A stretch of DNA of 64,000 nt from assembly GCA_963277665.1 (NCBI GenBank), contig OY728121.1:1649492062-1649556061 (forward strand). Reading direction: 5' to 3'. The position numbers and the translations under genes were made by a program. Numbering within the stretch: position 1 is the first letter of the stretch; each line of letters begins with the position of its first letter. The DNA is from Viscum album. Its lineage: Eukaryota; Streptophyta; Magnoliopsida; Santalales; Viscaceae. Shown one piece after another: positions 1-11,439 of the stretch. Below the pieces are notes generated by a model, which did no database searches, was not told the DNA's origin, and saw only the letters and a list, made by a program, of their open reading frames with translations.

Positions 1-922
1 ACCCAAATACTGCTAACAAGCAGGCCCAAGTGACCCTCTATTCTGAGAAGACAAGTGAACCTATGTGGATCCGCTCCAAGCGACCCTCTGTGGATTATCT
101 TCAAGTGACCTTGTGTGGATTTTCTATAAGCAACCCAGTGTGGATGAGCTATAAGAAACCTTGTGTGGATTAGCTATAAGTGACCCTATGTGGATCATCT
201 ACAAATGGCCCTCTGTGGACCAGATATGATGGAATAATATGAAATTGGCTTCATGTGACCTAGATGACCCACAATACTCATCAGGGATGAGTATCTCATC
301 AATCCAAGGTGTTCAGTGTTATGACTGATAGCCTTTCATTTCGAACTTCAGATTATACACGTGTGAGTTGTCTTGAATCGTGGTTTTCATTGTGGATTTA
401 TTTCTAGTATTTCCTTTGTGGTTTGGGGTCCCTACTGAGCATTTTTTTACTCACCCCTACCCGGGATTCACTGACACATGTTGTGCCTGGTGTAGATTAT
501 CGACGCCTTGGTGGAGGATTATGTGGCCTAGGACCTGGTGGTGCCCAGTGAGATTAGGTAGGATTCTTGTACTTCTACAGCTTCCGGTAGCTACTCTTCA
601 CTTACCCATCAGGTGGGGTTTATCAACGGATGGATTTTCAAAGATATGTTTTTTACTTTCTTGTTTTTAGTTTGTCTTTTTTTGGGTTTATATTCTAGCC
701 CATTTGATATATAGCTTGTACCTTTACTCAGTGGGTTTTTAGTGGATTTCATGTTTACCTTTCCATTTTTTGGGGACGTGGTTGGTTGTGTGTGTGTATA
801 GGTACTCAAGAAAAATCCATCCCACATGCAATATGACACCTTTGGTGGTAGTCTTCAACCCCTAGTCTTTGGGATGTGGGATTGGGGGAGTCACAACATG
901 GGCCCTAGGGACGAGTCGTGAG
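1..922 (+). repeat. 5' LTR (3' part) of the gypsy element
   Basis: Bases from about 19 onward align with the 3' copy from about 6534 onward: the shared word AGACAAGTGA, the block of GTGGATC repeats, a shared TTTCATTTCG/TTCTTTTCGTACTTTAGATTATA stretch, and an end near GGGCCCTAGGG. The LTR ends just before the primer-binding site at 927. Its 5' portion is outside the window. The end near 922 is inferred from comparing three copies, none of which keeps a clean terminal CA in this one. Confidence 0.8.
25..235 (+). repeat. 25-bp minisatellite inside gypsy LTR
   Basis: About eight degenerate head-to-tail units of 24-27 bp share the core GACCCTNTGTGGATC followed by a short spacer ending in a run such as CTACAAG. 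The same array recurs in the 3' LTR (6540-6775) and in the unlinked LTR copy (49510-49770), so it belongs to the LTR family and is not a local satellite. Confidence 0.85.
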
Positions 923-926
923 AAAG

Positions 927-938
927 TGGTATTAGAGG
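927..938 (+). other. Primer-binding site of gypsy element
   Basis: TGGTATTAGAGG matches 10 of 12 bases of the initiator-methionine tRNA primer-binding site common to plant LTR elements (TGGTATCAGAGC). One of the two differences is C to T. It sits a few bases after the LTR end and before gag, which fixes the element's orientation as +. Confidence 0.75.
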
Positions 939-1219
939 TTTTCAGTTCAACCTCAATGACCAGGAGTCTGTTGTTTTGTTTTTGGGAAAAAGTGTTAAAT
1001 GTTTTGAATTCGACTTTCAGATTTGGGGAGTCTAGTATTGGTGCAGAGGCTAACTCAACTCTACACAAGAACCTCGAAATCTTCTTTTCAGCTCTATACA
1101 TAAAAAAAATGTTTGCATGCATCATATGGGAATTGAGTTTTTCCTAATGTTCTTCTTGAATCAATGTCAACTCACAAGGTTTAATATTCCATCTATGGTG
1201 AATATTGATCTATTTCAAG

Positions 1220-2150
1220 ATGCCTACATGGAGCCATCCATCTAGTATTCCAATACGTGACCGTGAGGAGAACCCGCCTAGTGATGTGGCCTCGGATCAG
1301 GGACCACTGCTAGAGATGGACCTGCCGGGTGGGGCACTAGTGTCACCACCACCCATTGATCCGTAGTTACTACCCTTGATACAGGTGGAGGATGAATACT
1401 GAATCAGTTCTTTTCACAAGTTTGAGGGATATAAACTTCCTAGGTTCAGGGGAGAGACAGATCCTTATGTCGTTGAGGACTGGATTGAGGCGGTAACATG
1501 GGTCTTCTACTTAGTGAGGATACCACTTGACCAAATGGGGATCTAAGCCACGAGCCTTATTCAGAGCTCGACATGGAGATAGTAGAGCTTGAAAATTCAC
1601 ACTCATGATGAGGAAACCCTCTCCTAGGATGACATCGAGCGGATTTTCCTAGAAGAGTTATTCCCCGTGACCTTGTGCTCAGTGCACATACAAGATATCT
1701 TTCACCTATAAAAGGGTAGCATGTCAGTGGTCGAGAACTCTACGAGGTTTACATAACTCTCCCGCTACTATAAAGATAAGTTATGATAACATTTATTTAG
1801 ATCTTAGACCTTTGAACAAGGACTACGATGGGGGATCAGTGTGTCAATGATTTCTCTCAGTATCCGCACTCAGAATGGAGTGCTAGAACGAGCTCTACTA
1901 GTAGAGAGATTCCTCATAGAGTAGGCATCGATGGTGGGAGATACCACCGAGCGACCTGTGGTCGAGTCTTCTAAGGAGGGTAGCCGACCGATGACGCTGA
2001 GGTCCATGCGGGTCAGACCATCCAACGGGAGACCCCAGGACACATGATTAGTGGTGGGAGGCCACCAAGGAAGTGGGGGGTCAACAAACGACAAGGGCAT
2101 GCTTCTTTTGCAGTGGGCATGAACACATGGCTTGAGACTTCATGACCAAC
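1220..2150 (+). pseudogene. gag: gag pseudogene (gypsy capsid plus CCHC knuckle)
   Basis: Structural capsid protein of the element. From an ATG at 1220 one frame can be read to about 1790 without a shift, broken only by stops. It holds the gag signature FEGYKLPRFRGETDPYV, then VEDWIEAV, and later KGSMSVVENSTRF, the conserved capsid segment of plant gypsy elements. At 2100-2144 a zinc knuckle CX2CX4H is visible as CFFCSGHEH followed by MA, a stop, D and then F where the fourth ligand cysteine should be. At least eight in-frame stops disrupt it; several (TAG, TGA, TAA in place of CAG, CGA, CAA) fit C-to-T decay. Non-functional. Confidence 0.85.
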
Positions 2151-2369
2151 CGCAAAGATGATCAGTAGATGGTCGAGGGGCCACTGTGGTAGAGATAAAT
2201 GATTAATAAAGGAGGTCCATAGGGAAACAAACATTGAAGAGGATAAGGTTGATTTGTAGGCGGTGGGAGACAGTTTGAGGTACTACCACCACCACCCCCT
2301 GGTGGTCCTCCATGACCTTAGTGGGTAGGGGGATATGGGAGGGATCAAATTTTTGTAGTGGAGACCTAT

Positions 2370-2790
2370 GACCATGGTGATCTAGAGATGATTAGAGGTA
2401 CGATATGTGTATTCTACACCTTAGATGAAATTATTATAGAGATAGGTTTATGTCACTATTTCTTTTCTACAGACCTCTTTCGAGTCTTTGATATTCTGGT
2501 GGAGCCATTGGCTCGATCCTTATGATTAGATAATCCTATGGGAGGGGATTCGATTATTACACACCAGTTCTGACTGTGTGAGTTTTCTCTTGGAGGTGAG
2601 AGATTCAGTTGGGATATCTTAGTAGCAGCATCAAGGCCTAATGATTTTATCTTGGGAATGGATTGGTTATATATAGTTCAGGATCAGATCGACTACCTTA
2701 GGCATAGGGTGTGGTGTGTCTATAAGGATTGGACCAGGTTTTCCTTCACTGGCAAGAAGGGAACTCTTGCATCACATGATGGACTTTCTT
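2370..2790 (+). pseudogene. Aspartic protease remnant (gypsy)
   Basis: Part of pol that cleaves the polyprotein. The active-site region is barely recognisable as EIGLCHYFFS near 2430-2460, where the family has an aspartate-threonine-glycine motif, so the catalytic aspartate is lost. A better-preserved downstream segment reads ILGMDWLY (about 2648-2672) followed by a DQIDYLRHRV stretch, the conserved C-terminal part of retroviral-type plant proteases. The frame shifts between these blocks. Assignment rests on motif order between gag and RT. Confidence 0.7.
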
Positions 2791-2859
2791 GGAGGAGGGT
2801 GTAGCCGATCACTCACCAGTTGGCTAGCCTCACCCTATTGTGGTGGATTAGAGGAATCC

Positions 2860-3760
2860 TCACTTTTCTAAAGTGGTGGAAAAGTATGAAGATGTATTTT
2901 TTGAGGATTTTTCAGGGATAACTCCTCCTATGGAGGTTGAATTCTGCATCGAACTGTACCCCGAGATGACACTGATATCCACACCGGAATATCAAATGGA
3001 TCCCACAGAGAATCAATATTTGAGGGTATAGGTGGATGACTTACAGGAGAAGGGATTCATGAGGCCCAACTTTTCACCATGGGCAACCCCGATGTTTTTT
3101 TTCCAAGAAGGCAGACGAAAGATTTAGTCTATGCATTCATATTTGATGCCTGGACTAGGTTTCCATGAAGAAAAATTATCTACTACTAAGGATTGATTGT
3201 CTCTTTGACATGATAAAGGGAGGAAGGTAGTTCTCAAAGATAGACATCAGATCAAACTATCACTTGCTTTGGGTACATTGTTGAGTATGTACCAAAGACA
3301 GCCTTCAGGTTCCAGTATGGCCAATATAATTTCTTTGTGATGACCTTCGGCATGACCAATTCCCTAGAAGTGTTCATGGGATTCATGAATAGAATCTTAT
3401 ATCCTTACCTTGATAGTTTCATGGTGGTGTTCATTGATTACATCTTGGTGTAATCGGTGTCATAGGAGGAGAACACTACACACCGACATATAGTCCTGCA
3501 TACACTCTGAGAGAACCAGCTTTATGGGAATCTCTTGATGTGTCAATTCTGGATTCAGGATGTGAAATTTCTAGGATACATCATCCCAGATGCTGGAATT
3601 GTAGTGGATCCGGTGAAGACAGATGAAGGGATTTCTTGGGAGTCACCCGGGATCATGACTGAGGTGCCGAGTTTATTGGGATTGGCTAGATACTACCAGA
3701 GGTTTGTGCCTAAATTTTCTAGAGTAGGAGCTCCCTTTTCAGTTTTGACATGGAAGTGAT
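2860..3760 (+). pseudogene. pol: Reverse transcriptase remnant (gypsy)
   Basis: Copies the element's RNA into DNA in live relatives. Visible in order: EKGFMRPNFSPWATP (about 3050-3100), YLLLRIDCLFDMIKGG (about 3175-3230), [20 protein letters not shown] (about 3295-3355), then the catalytic box. The catalytic motif at 3430-3450 reads FIDYILV and stop: the second of the two essential aspartates is replaced by tyrosine. The thumb/connection follows from 3535 to 3759 with VKFLGYIIPDAGIVVDPVKT and LLGLARYYQRFVPKFSRV. Stops and shifts separate the blocks, so it is dead. Confidence 0.9.
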
Positions 3761-3924
3761 AGTCCTTCATGTGGACGAGGAAGTGTCATAATACTTTCCA
3801 TGTGATGAGGTGGATACTGACGAGTGCCCCACCATATTGAGAAAACTAGAGGAGTGCATTTTGAATGTTGTTTTAGCGACACATCATTGTACAGACATGG
3901 TTGTGACCAAATGTAGGACCGAGA

Positions 3925-4210
3925 AGTGATCACCTATGGTTCACAACTGTTGATGAAACTTGAGTAGAACTATGCAACCCAGGAACTGGAGTTAGTAACG
4001 ATGGTCTTTGTTTGGATGATGTGGTCACACTACTTGATGGGTGAAAGGTTTACCATCTACTTTGACCATAAGAGTCTCAGATATGTATTCTCTCATAAGG
4101 ACCTGAACATGAAGCGGTATCGATGGATGGAGTTCCTACATTACTACGACTTCAATATAGTCTATAATCATAGGAAGGGGAATGTGGGGGAAGACATGCT
4201 CAACAAGTGA
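3925..4210 (+). pseudogene. pol: RNase H remnant (gypsy)
   Basis: Degrades the RNA strand during reverse transcription in live elements. The segment runs from LMKLE, a stop, then NYATQELELVTMVFVW, through SHYLMGERFTIYFDHKSLRY, and ends NVGEDMLNK before a TGA at 4208. The conserved aspartate of the DHKSL box is present. The last 69 codons (4001-4207) are open, but this is only the C-terminal half of the domain. It follows RT directly, as expected for Ty3/gypsy pol. Confidence 0.9.
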
Positions 4211-4284
4211 TCTGGTTTGCACCTGCTGAGTGAGGTGACATTGTAGCTAGAACAGATGAAGATATCATTTATGGATATTGATGG

Positions 4285-5264
4285 ATATTCTTACCTTTAG
4301 TTGAGGCCTTTCATTCCCCTACTATTAAAAAAATTTAGGGAGGAATATTTTGTGGATGTTGATAATGAGGCCCGAAATTATAAGTTATCCTCAGGACTCG
4401 ATCCTCATGGATTTTTGATAGGCGGTGAACACGTAATCCTTTTCAAAGGATGCACAACATTACCAGTGGCATTGTTAGAGGACACTTTGAGTATGTTCCT
4501 TACCTCCCCCTTGGTGGTACATCCTCGAGTGGAGAAGATGTATGAAGATCTCCGACATCAGTACCAGTGGCCAAGGATGAAGAATTCGGTGGCCGATTTC
4601 ATTTCCTGGTGCCTCACATGTCAACAAGTGAAGGTTGAGCATTAGGTCCCAGTAGGCGTGGGCCATTCAATTGTTCTACTAGAGTGGAAGTGGTATGGTA
4701 TCTCGATGGACTTTGTTATAGTATTAATACGCATGTCCAAGGTCCCTAATTCTATCTGGGTGATTCATGACTGACTCATCATGTTAGCTCACTTCCTACC
4801 CATCCAGGTGAAGGGATCGGTAGAGGGCTTGGGATGTATATACATTCCAAATATAGTGTGGCTTCACAGAGTTCCTTTGACGATCATCTTAGACCATGAA
4901 GCTCACTTTATATCCTGATTATGGAAGTAATTACCGTAGGTGTTCAGGACATAGCTATGCTTCAACACAACATTTCACCCATAGACTAATGGTCAAACAA
5001 TGCAGACGATACTGACCCTTGAGGGAATGATTCATTCTTGAATTCGTGATTTTGGTTGTAGTTTGGAGGACCACCTTCCAATGGTAGAGTTTTCTTAAAA
5101 AATAGCTATCACTCCACCATTAGCATGACATCATTTGATGCCATGTATAGGTGACCATGCAGATCACCTCTACACTAGACAGACCCTGGGGAGTCAACAC
5201 TCATGGGTCCAGATTTGGCATGAGCTACCACTGAGAAGGTGCAGATCATCCAAGAGAATATGAA
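4285..5264 (+). pseudogene. pol: Integrase remnant (gypsy), C terminus missing
   Basis: Inserts element DNA in live relatives. The zinc-binding N-domain is readable at 4500-4645: VVHPRVEKMYEDLRHQYQWP, then SWCLTCQQVKVEH with both cysteines. The core follows: WKWYGISMDFV, SIWVIHD, AHFLPIQVKG, IILDHEAHF and FHP with a stop and TNGQT. The first core aspartate (MDF) and the second (LDH) are visible. The frame reaches VQIIQENMKI at about 5260 and then homology stops. The C-terminal part and any chromodomain are absent, so a deletion probably joined mid-integrase to downstream non-coding sequence. Confidence 0.9.
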
Positions 5265-6340
5265 GATAGAGGTTTTTACTTTTTGTGTTTTGAGTTTCCC
5301 CGTTCTTTATTCTAAAACAATTAACACATGCCATCCCATGAACAGGATGATATGCAGATCGCTTGTTCTTGCGAGTGGGAGGTTGTTCTTGTGGTTTTTC
5401 ATTAGGGTTAAATTGTTGATAGAACCAAAACCTTATTCTTCCATGTTTTAAACACTAGTTTGAACGGTGAGGGCCAACTAGAATAAGGCCTGGGCCCCTC
5501 CACATTTATGCGTTCTTCGTGACCGAACCTCCATGTTGACGGTGAAGCTTTCTCAAGGCCGTAACAGGGAAGACCGTACCCCTTGGAGGCTGGAGGCATA
5601 GGCGGTCTGAAGAATAGACAAACAGATCAGACCCAGTGGTTCACAAGAAATCCTACAAATAGCAGCGATGACCATGGACTGGTGGTGGAATTCCAAGGAG
5701 AATGTAGCGGCTGGATCGGGCTGCGATGGGATATTAGGAGCCACTGGTTCTTAGGCTAATGGTTAGAGGAATTAGGATGCGGCCATCCGGTCATGTCGGA
5801 AGGGTGGCCTGTGCCATGCGGGCCGCGACAAACGCTGGAATGTGGCCCAGAGGGGTGACTGGATTAGATAGCCACAACGTGCACTAACAAGAGACTACCT
5901 AGAGTTTGAGCTAGAGGAGACCGACCTACTACGCAGGCTGTGCCAGGTGTGTGAACAAGGTCGTTGAGTAGCCCGAGTTAGAATTAAGTCGGCCCTCTTT
6001 TGTGGTCCGGACCTGTTAGATAAAAATGGGACACTAGATGAACCATGCTAAAAACAAACCGGCCAACCTTTTTCGGGTCTGGCTAGGTGGAATAGGTTCA
6101 TTGGGAGACCCAGCGTGCTTGACCCCCGATCTAACCAGGCCTTGTCCAGTAAGACCCAATGGGCCTGGAATAGTGGCTTGGCAAGACCGGGCTAGCACAG
6201 ACCCTTACTGGGTCAGGTCGGGTTGGTTGAACTGGGCCGGGGTAAGTAGGGACCTCACGCTGGGTTGGTTGGGTCAGTCCAACTAGGCCAGATCAGAACC
6301 CAACACAACCGACCCCTATTTACTGAAATGAAAATATCTT
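5265..6340 (+). other. GC-rich non-coding stretch before or within the 3' LTR
   Basis: No coding homology is seen. Base composition shifts to clearly GC-richer between about 5460 and 6320, with degenerate repeats of the type GACCC/GGGTC in 6090-6320. A comparable GC-rich stretch precedes the LTR copy at 48360-49150, so both probably belong to the element's 3' region or to the upstream part of a long LTR. I cannot locate the LTR start: no clear polypurine tract or target duplication is visible. Short open frames here (for example 6038-6286) look like by-products of GC content. Confidence 0.55.
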
Positions 6341-7461
6341 TTAGACTATGAATCCATTTGAGGAGTCGTTTGTAGAGTTGGAACCCTCGCGACAAGGCAA
6401 TTATTTCATTAATCTCTTAGTAATATTTCATGGAAGCTAGAATACTATGAGTGGCTTGAGGATTCGATTCTACCGGAATAAAGCATGCTACATGTTGGAA
6501 TCCTACTACTAGATGAGACCTGAAGTATGAAAACAAGAGAGCCCAAGTGAACCAATTTTCCAAGAAGACAAGTGACCCTCTGTGGATTAACTCCATGGAA
6601 CCTATGTGGATCAGCTTGAAGCAACCCTCTTTGGATCATCTCTAAGCGACCCTCTGTGGATCAGACACAAGTGACCCGGTGTGGATCAGCTACCACTGAC
6701 CCTATGTTGATCTACTCCAAGTGACCATGTGTGGATCAGCTACAAGAGACCATGTGTGGACTAGATATAATGGCATAAGTGGGAAGTGGTTCTGTGAGAC
6801 CTAGCAGACCCATGGTACTAATTAAGGATGAGTACATTAGCAGTGCAAGGTGTTTAATGTTACAACTGATAGTCTTTCTTTTCGTACTTTAGATTATAAA
6901 TCATTGAGCTGTCTTGCTTCTTGTTTTGCTTTGTGGATTGATTTTTGGTATTTCCTTTATGTTTTGAGGTCCCTATTTAGTATTTTGTTACACACACGGG
7001 CATGGGGTTTGCCTGCACATGTTGTTTTGGGTGAAGAGAATTGATTCCTTGATGAAGGACTTGGAGGCCTAGGACCTGGTTGTTACCTATGAGATCAGGA
7101 CGTCGGGGTATACTTTTATGAATTCTGGCAGTTACCATGCACTTTCACATCAGGTGGGGTATTCAGTGGATGACTTTTTAGAGTTATTTTTTATTTTCAT
7201 GTATTCATTCTATCTTTTGTTGGGTTTGTGTTCTGGTCCATTTGACCTAGAGCTTGTACATTTACTCAGTGGTTGTTTAGCAGCATCCATGTTTACCTTT
7301 ATAGTTTTTGGGGATGTGGTTGTGTCTTTGTGTGTAAATGTACTCAATAAAATTCCTCCCACTTGCAAGTTGACATCTTTGGCGCTAGTCTCCAACCCCT
7401 ATCCAATGAGATTAGGGCTTGGGTGAGTCACGACATGGGTTCCGTGGGATGATTATGGTCA
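6341..7461 (+). repeat. 3' LTR of gypsy element (start approximate)
   Basis: Aligns with window positions 19-922 from about 6534, and with 49500-50484. It contains the same minisatellite (6540-6775), a conserved stretch around 6850-6900, a promoter-distal T-rich segment and the end GGTCA at 7461. The three copies are visibly diverged from one another, so the insertion is old. The left boundary may lie further upstream in the GC-rich stretch. Confidence 0.7.
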
Positions 7462-8201
7462 TATATGGAGCTTAAAGTATGGTTTTATTAGGTGAATGAT
7501 GGTTATAAAAAGGGAGTGTCATTTTGAAATATCATTTGTGATTTTTTGAGAAGGAAATGATTGACAACCCAACCTATGAGTCTTCGTATATTTGGGTGGT
7601 TTAAGAAGAAGATCCGATATTTTCGTATAATATTATAATTGTGAAGATAATGCCTATGTTTTGAAAAATAAGTAGGTTATAAGGATATAATTTAATGTTC
7701 AGTTTATTATAGTTATATAGGGGTAAATATAAAAAACTAAGTTCATTAGAAAGTGCAGATTCAGATCATTATGAATGCTTGAAGGAAGTTCAACTGTTTA
7801 TTGTAGTACTTTATAGAATTTAATGGGATATTTTTTGTTATTTTTTTTCCATTTTAAAATGGTAGGAGAGATTATAAATATGAAGCTGGGAGATATTAAG
7901 GAATTTTCTTGACATATTCTATTTTTATTCAATTTCACTGTATAGTTAATATATGTTTCTTGGGATAATAAAAAAACATAGTACGGATTAGGTACTGACA
8001 TTGGTACCAATCCTTGTCAAAAATTTTCATACCATGATTTTACATTCATTGCTACTATATATAGGTAAGGTAGAGATATAAACTTGAGAGGATAAAAATA
8101 ATAACCATTTTAATATATTAATTTTTGGTTAAATTACATATTAAAATAACACCACTAATTCAAAATCACCTTCTTAGTGTTATATCATATTCTTGGGAAC
8201 A
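7462..8201 (+). repeat. Probable 5' LTR of copia element B (boundaries unproven)
   Basis: This stretch lies between the end of the gypsy LTR and a perfect primer-binding site at 8207, which requires an LTR end immediately upstream (CA at 8200-8201). A TATA-like TATAAAA occurs at 7504-7510. I could not find a matching 3' copy, so the LTR identity rests on the PBS alone. No gene is seen; the open frame at 7798-8010 on the - strand has no recognisable content. Confidence 0.45.
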
Positions 8202-8206
8202 TCAAT

Positions 8207-8218
8207 TGGTATCAGAGC
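8207..8218 (+). other. Primer-binding site of copia B, perfect 12/12
   Basis: TGGTATCAGAGC is identical to the complement of the 3' end of initiator-methionine tRNA. It follows CA (8200-8201) by five bases, normal spacing after an LTR. Its perfect state contrasts with the decayed coding region. Confidence 0.9.
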
Positions 8219-8449
8219 GAGTTTCACCATATCAGATCCTTAATTTGGTGAATATATAAAATATAAATTCAATCAACCATATATGTATAACCACATTTTA
8301 TAAAAAAAATTATCATAGGTGGAATAATTAGATAATACCATATCCTTCACTTGGGGTAGAAGTAGTTGATGCAATAACTATAGGATTTTCACCCCTATGT
8401 ACCAATGAAATTTTTTATAATAGAAAATTCTAGGATAACAGTAAGATGT

Positions 8450-9090
8450 GGAATTAAATTATTATGTTTGTAAATATAAAATTATATACAAAGGATTTGG
8501 GTCACCAAACTGCTAATGAGACTTGGGAAAAATTTGAAAGAATATTTAAATGAAATGTGAATGTAAAAGAAGAAGTGATTTAGATATTTAAATGTAAATT
8601 ATAATATATAAGGATGGATAATGAATAGGAAATTGATGACTACCTCATAAGAAGGAAATATAAGATTATCAATATTAGAGGATTTAATGACACATTATAA
8701 AATTCAATTATCATCATCATGTTTATGAGAAAAAACCCTCATATCCATGATCCTAGATTCTATACATTAGAATATAGAGATGTCTTATCTATTGATGAGT
8801 TCCACGCTATAGTTTTTTACTAATGATATGTGGAAATAATCAAAATTTAGAAGGAATATCAAAGAGGATATGTCAATTAATTCTATGTGGAATACTAAAA
8901 TATGAGAACCATAAGATAAGGATTTTTAGGGATTGGATAAAATGAAGAGATGGATAAAGAGAACAAGAAAATCATGGCTCTAATATCAAGGAACTTATGA
9001 AAAGTAAAAGGTAAATAAAAACATGAACTTTCACTAAAATGTTTTAAATGTTTTCAAATGAGGTAATATGTAATAAATTGTCTAATGGCA
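8450..9090 (+). pseudogene. gag: copia B gag remnant with CCHC-like box
   Basis: Fragments of a copia capsid read NETWEKFERIFK (about 8515-8550), then EIDDYLIRRKYKIINIRGFN (about 8630-8690), then LSIDEFHAIVF near 8790-8820. These match the order of conserved blocks in plant copia gag. A decayed zinc knuckle follows at about 9037-9085, reading CFKCFQMR, a stop and YVINC: the first two cysteines and the last are kept but the histidine is not clear. Stops between blocks make it non-functional. Confidence 0.75.
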
Positions 9091-9599
9091 ATGGGTGGTG
9101 AGTAAGATGTTGATGATCTAGAAGGAAAAATCCATGAGAAAAAATGTTAAAAAAATAAAAATATGTTAAAATTTTTGTTGATGGTAAGAATAGGTTCACC
9201 AGAAATAAAATATGTATATTGAGAAAAGAATAGGAATACCACTTTTCTAAAAGTACTCTATATGAAGATGAATTTTAGGAAAAGTTTAAGACCATCATAG
9301 ATAATATTTAAAATATCAAAGAAAAATTAAGTAGTGAATACGAGGAAGGTGACTGATCTTACATACAGAATATGTTTAAATATTAACCTGAGTCATGTCT
9401 TGAGAAAAACTAGTAAAATAAAGAAACAATTTAGGATTTTAAAGAAAAAAGGAAAAAATACGAATGAATGAAAACAAATGTTCCTAAAAAGTATGATTAT
9501 TATATTTAGGAAATTAAAATAGTCATGTTTAAAGTTATGGAATAAGGTAAAATGATAATAAAACTAGATATAAAAATAGATACAAAAAGAAGAGTGGAT

Positions 9600-10010
9600 A
9601 TTTTGGGGATCAAGGCTCCCCATAATCCTACATGAGAACTGGATTCAAATATAAATGGGAGTTAATTTCTACTGGTCGGTAGTGTGGCAGGAATGACGTA
9701 GGTAGGAGGTGATGAAGCATGATGTAGGCATGACAATGCACTGGGCCTTTGAGCTAATTAGTGGTTCGTTGGTCTATGTAATGTACTTTATTCCCCCAGG
9801 CCTTCAAGACATGTATTCAATAAATAAGGATTTATATGTGGGATACACGTTGGGGGGGGGGGGGGGGGCTATGGAAAGCCTTTCCATCCAATGTGTGTGG
9901 AGTGTTTCTTTTTACAGTAATTTTCCCTACAAGAACATAATAAATATATTTACACACTCAAAAATAATATTTATATAAGTCCCAAACGATGTGTATTTAA
10001 GCCAAAAATA
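9600..10010 (+). other. Unassigned segment, less decayed than its surroundings
   Basis: Composition and wording change here: a moderately GC-richer stretch including GGGGATCAAGGCTCCCC at 9613-9630 and a 17-base G run. No coding homology is seen; the 89-codon open frame from 9709 has no recognisable domain. It may be a small insertion inside copia B between gag and integrase, but no terminal repeats or target duplication were found. Confidence 0.35.
9852..9868 (+). repeat. Homopolymer run of 17 G
   Basis: An uninterrupted run of 17 G residues in otherwise AT-rich DNA. Such runs are rare and length-unstable; it could also mark a consensus or sequencing length error. Confidence 0.9.
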
Positions 10011-11439
10011 CATTAAAATTTTTGAGTGAAGATTTACACAAAGCTATAGAAGTAAAGGTTGATTCGTCCCAAGATACTAGAAACATTAGTAAAAAAAGTA
10101 ATGTGATATTATCTCTTACTGAACATGAAAATAAATGAGTTTTTACTAGTAGTGTTGAGATTACAAATAATAATTAGTGATTATGGGGTGAGACTAATTG
10201 TGAATTTTTTTTCTACACCATTAGAAGTGGATAAAAACTTATAATTTTTTCCCTCCCGCTAAATGATATCAGAATCTATAAATTATATTATAAATGAAAG
10301 ATATTTTACTAGAAAAGCACAAACTAACAATGAAGGTATATATTTAAAGGATATATTTAGTGATACAAAGTCTTATATAAGAATCTAGGGGGATAAACTC
10401 TAAAATAATTTAAAGATACCAGGAAAAGGTAAAGAAATGTTGAAGGAAGGTAAAAATTTTGGGTAAAAGACCCAAAAAATCTAAATAATCCAAAAATAAA
10501 TTAATTTCTGGGATGAAATTTATAGAATATTTGACTAATTAGGTCACTATTCTAAAGAGGGCATGACTACTCTTTTGGGATAAGATCCATAATATAAAAA
10601 ATAAAAAGAAATTAAGGAAAAAATATAGAAGAATAATTTATTTTAGATGATGTTTCTATAAAATATAATATAATTTTTATGTTTTAGATACTCAATTTCA
10701 ACTATTCCTCTAATATGAAAGGTTATATAATAATATTAAAAACTTTTAATGTGCATGTTGGGGGAGTTGTTTCCTTTTGTAATGATTGTTCCTAAAAAAT
10801 ATTAGGCATCTTTATGGACAAAATAGAATCTTGGATGTTCAAGTCGATGGTTTTTCTATTTATTTATGGAATTAAACAAATCATTCTGAGTGTTAGATAA
10901 CATTTTATTAAGGGAAATTATGTTATCTTATGAAAAAATTATCATCACATATAACGACTGAGATATGAATGGATGATAATAATGGATAATAAAACAAGTG
11001 GTTATTTATTACTAATTAGGTTCCCTAGAAACTATTTCTATTTGAATTATAATTATGGAAATAATTGATGGCACTAATTAATTGGTTATCTTGTCCAAAA
11101 AATAGTATCATAATCTCAAAGGGAGTTGTCGTGATAGATTTTCCAAAATTGATGATGATAGAAGATGAAATTTTTGGGCTATTCTAGAAGGGAAGGATCA
11201 TTTTCCTAAGTGACAAAAAGATAGAGATTTAATCCACTAGAGAAATTGATATTACATATTGTGATTTACATAGAACAATGATATATTAATCCCCAAAGGG
11301 AGATATTCAATTTCAGTTTTATTAGTTATTACACTTGGATGACCAATGTATTGTTTATGAAACATAAATTTGAAGTTGCAGAGATGCTAACAATATATAG
11401 TTGTGAAGTTGAGAGAGAGATGGTAGTATTCAATTTGAA

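Larger units (their letters stand above)
1..7461 (+). mobile_element. Degraded Ty3/gypsy LTR retrotransposon, left end outside window
   Basis: Two related LTR sequences (1-922 and the stretch ending near 7461) flank decayed gag and pol. Domain order on the + strand is gag, CCHC knuckle, protease, RT, RNase H, integrase, the Ty3/gypsy order. Integrase wording such as CLTCQQVKVEH and RNase H wording such as FDHKSLRYVFSHKDLNMKRY are typical of the plant Tekay/Del branch. The reading frame is broken by many stops and shifts, so the copy cannot encode a polyprotein. A third copy of its LTR lies near 49180-50484. The left end cannot be seen, so length and target duplication are unknown. Confidence 0.9.

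Noticed and set aside
869..1147. 92-codon open frame spanning LTR end and PBS
   Set aside because: It runs across the LTR/PBS junction, which is non-coding in these elements, and has an equally long antisense frame.
1870..2234. Two antisense open frames in the gag-protease linker
   Set aside because: They are antisense to recognisable gag and zinc-knuckle sequence.
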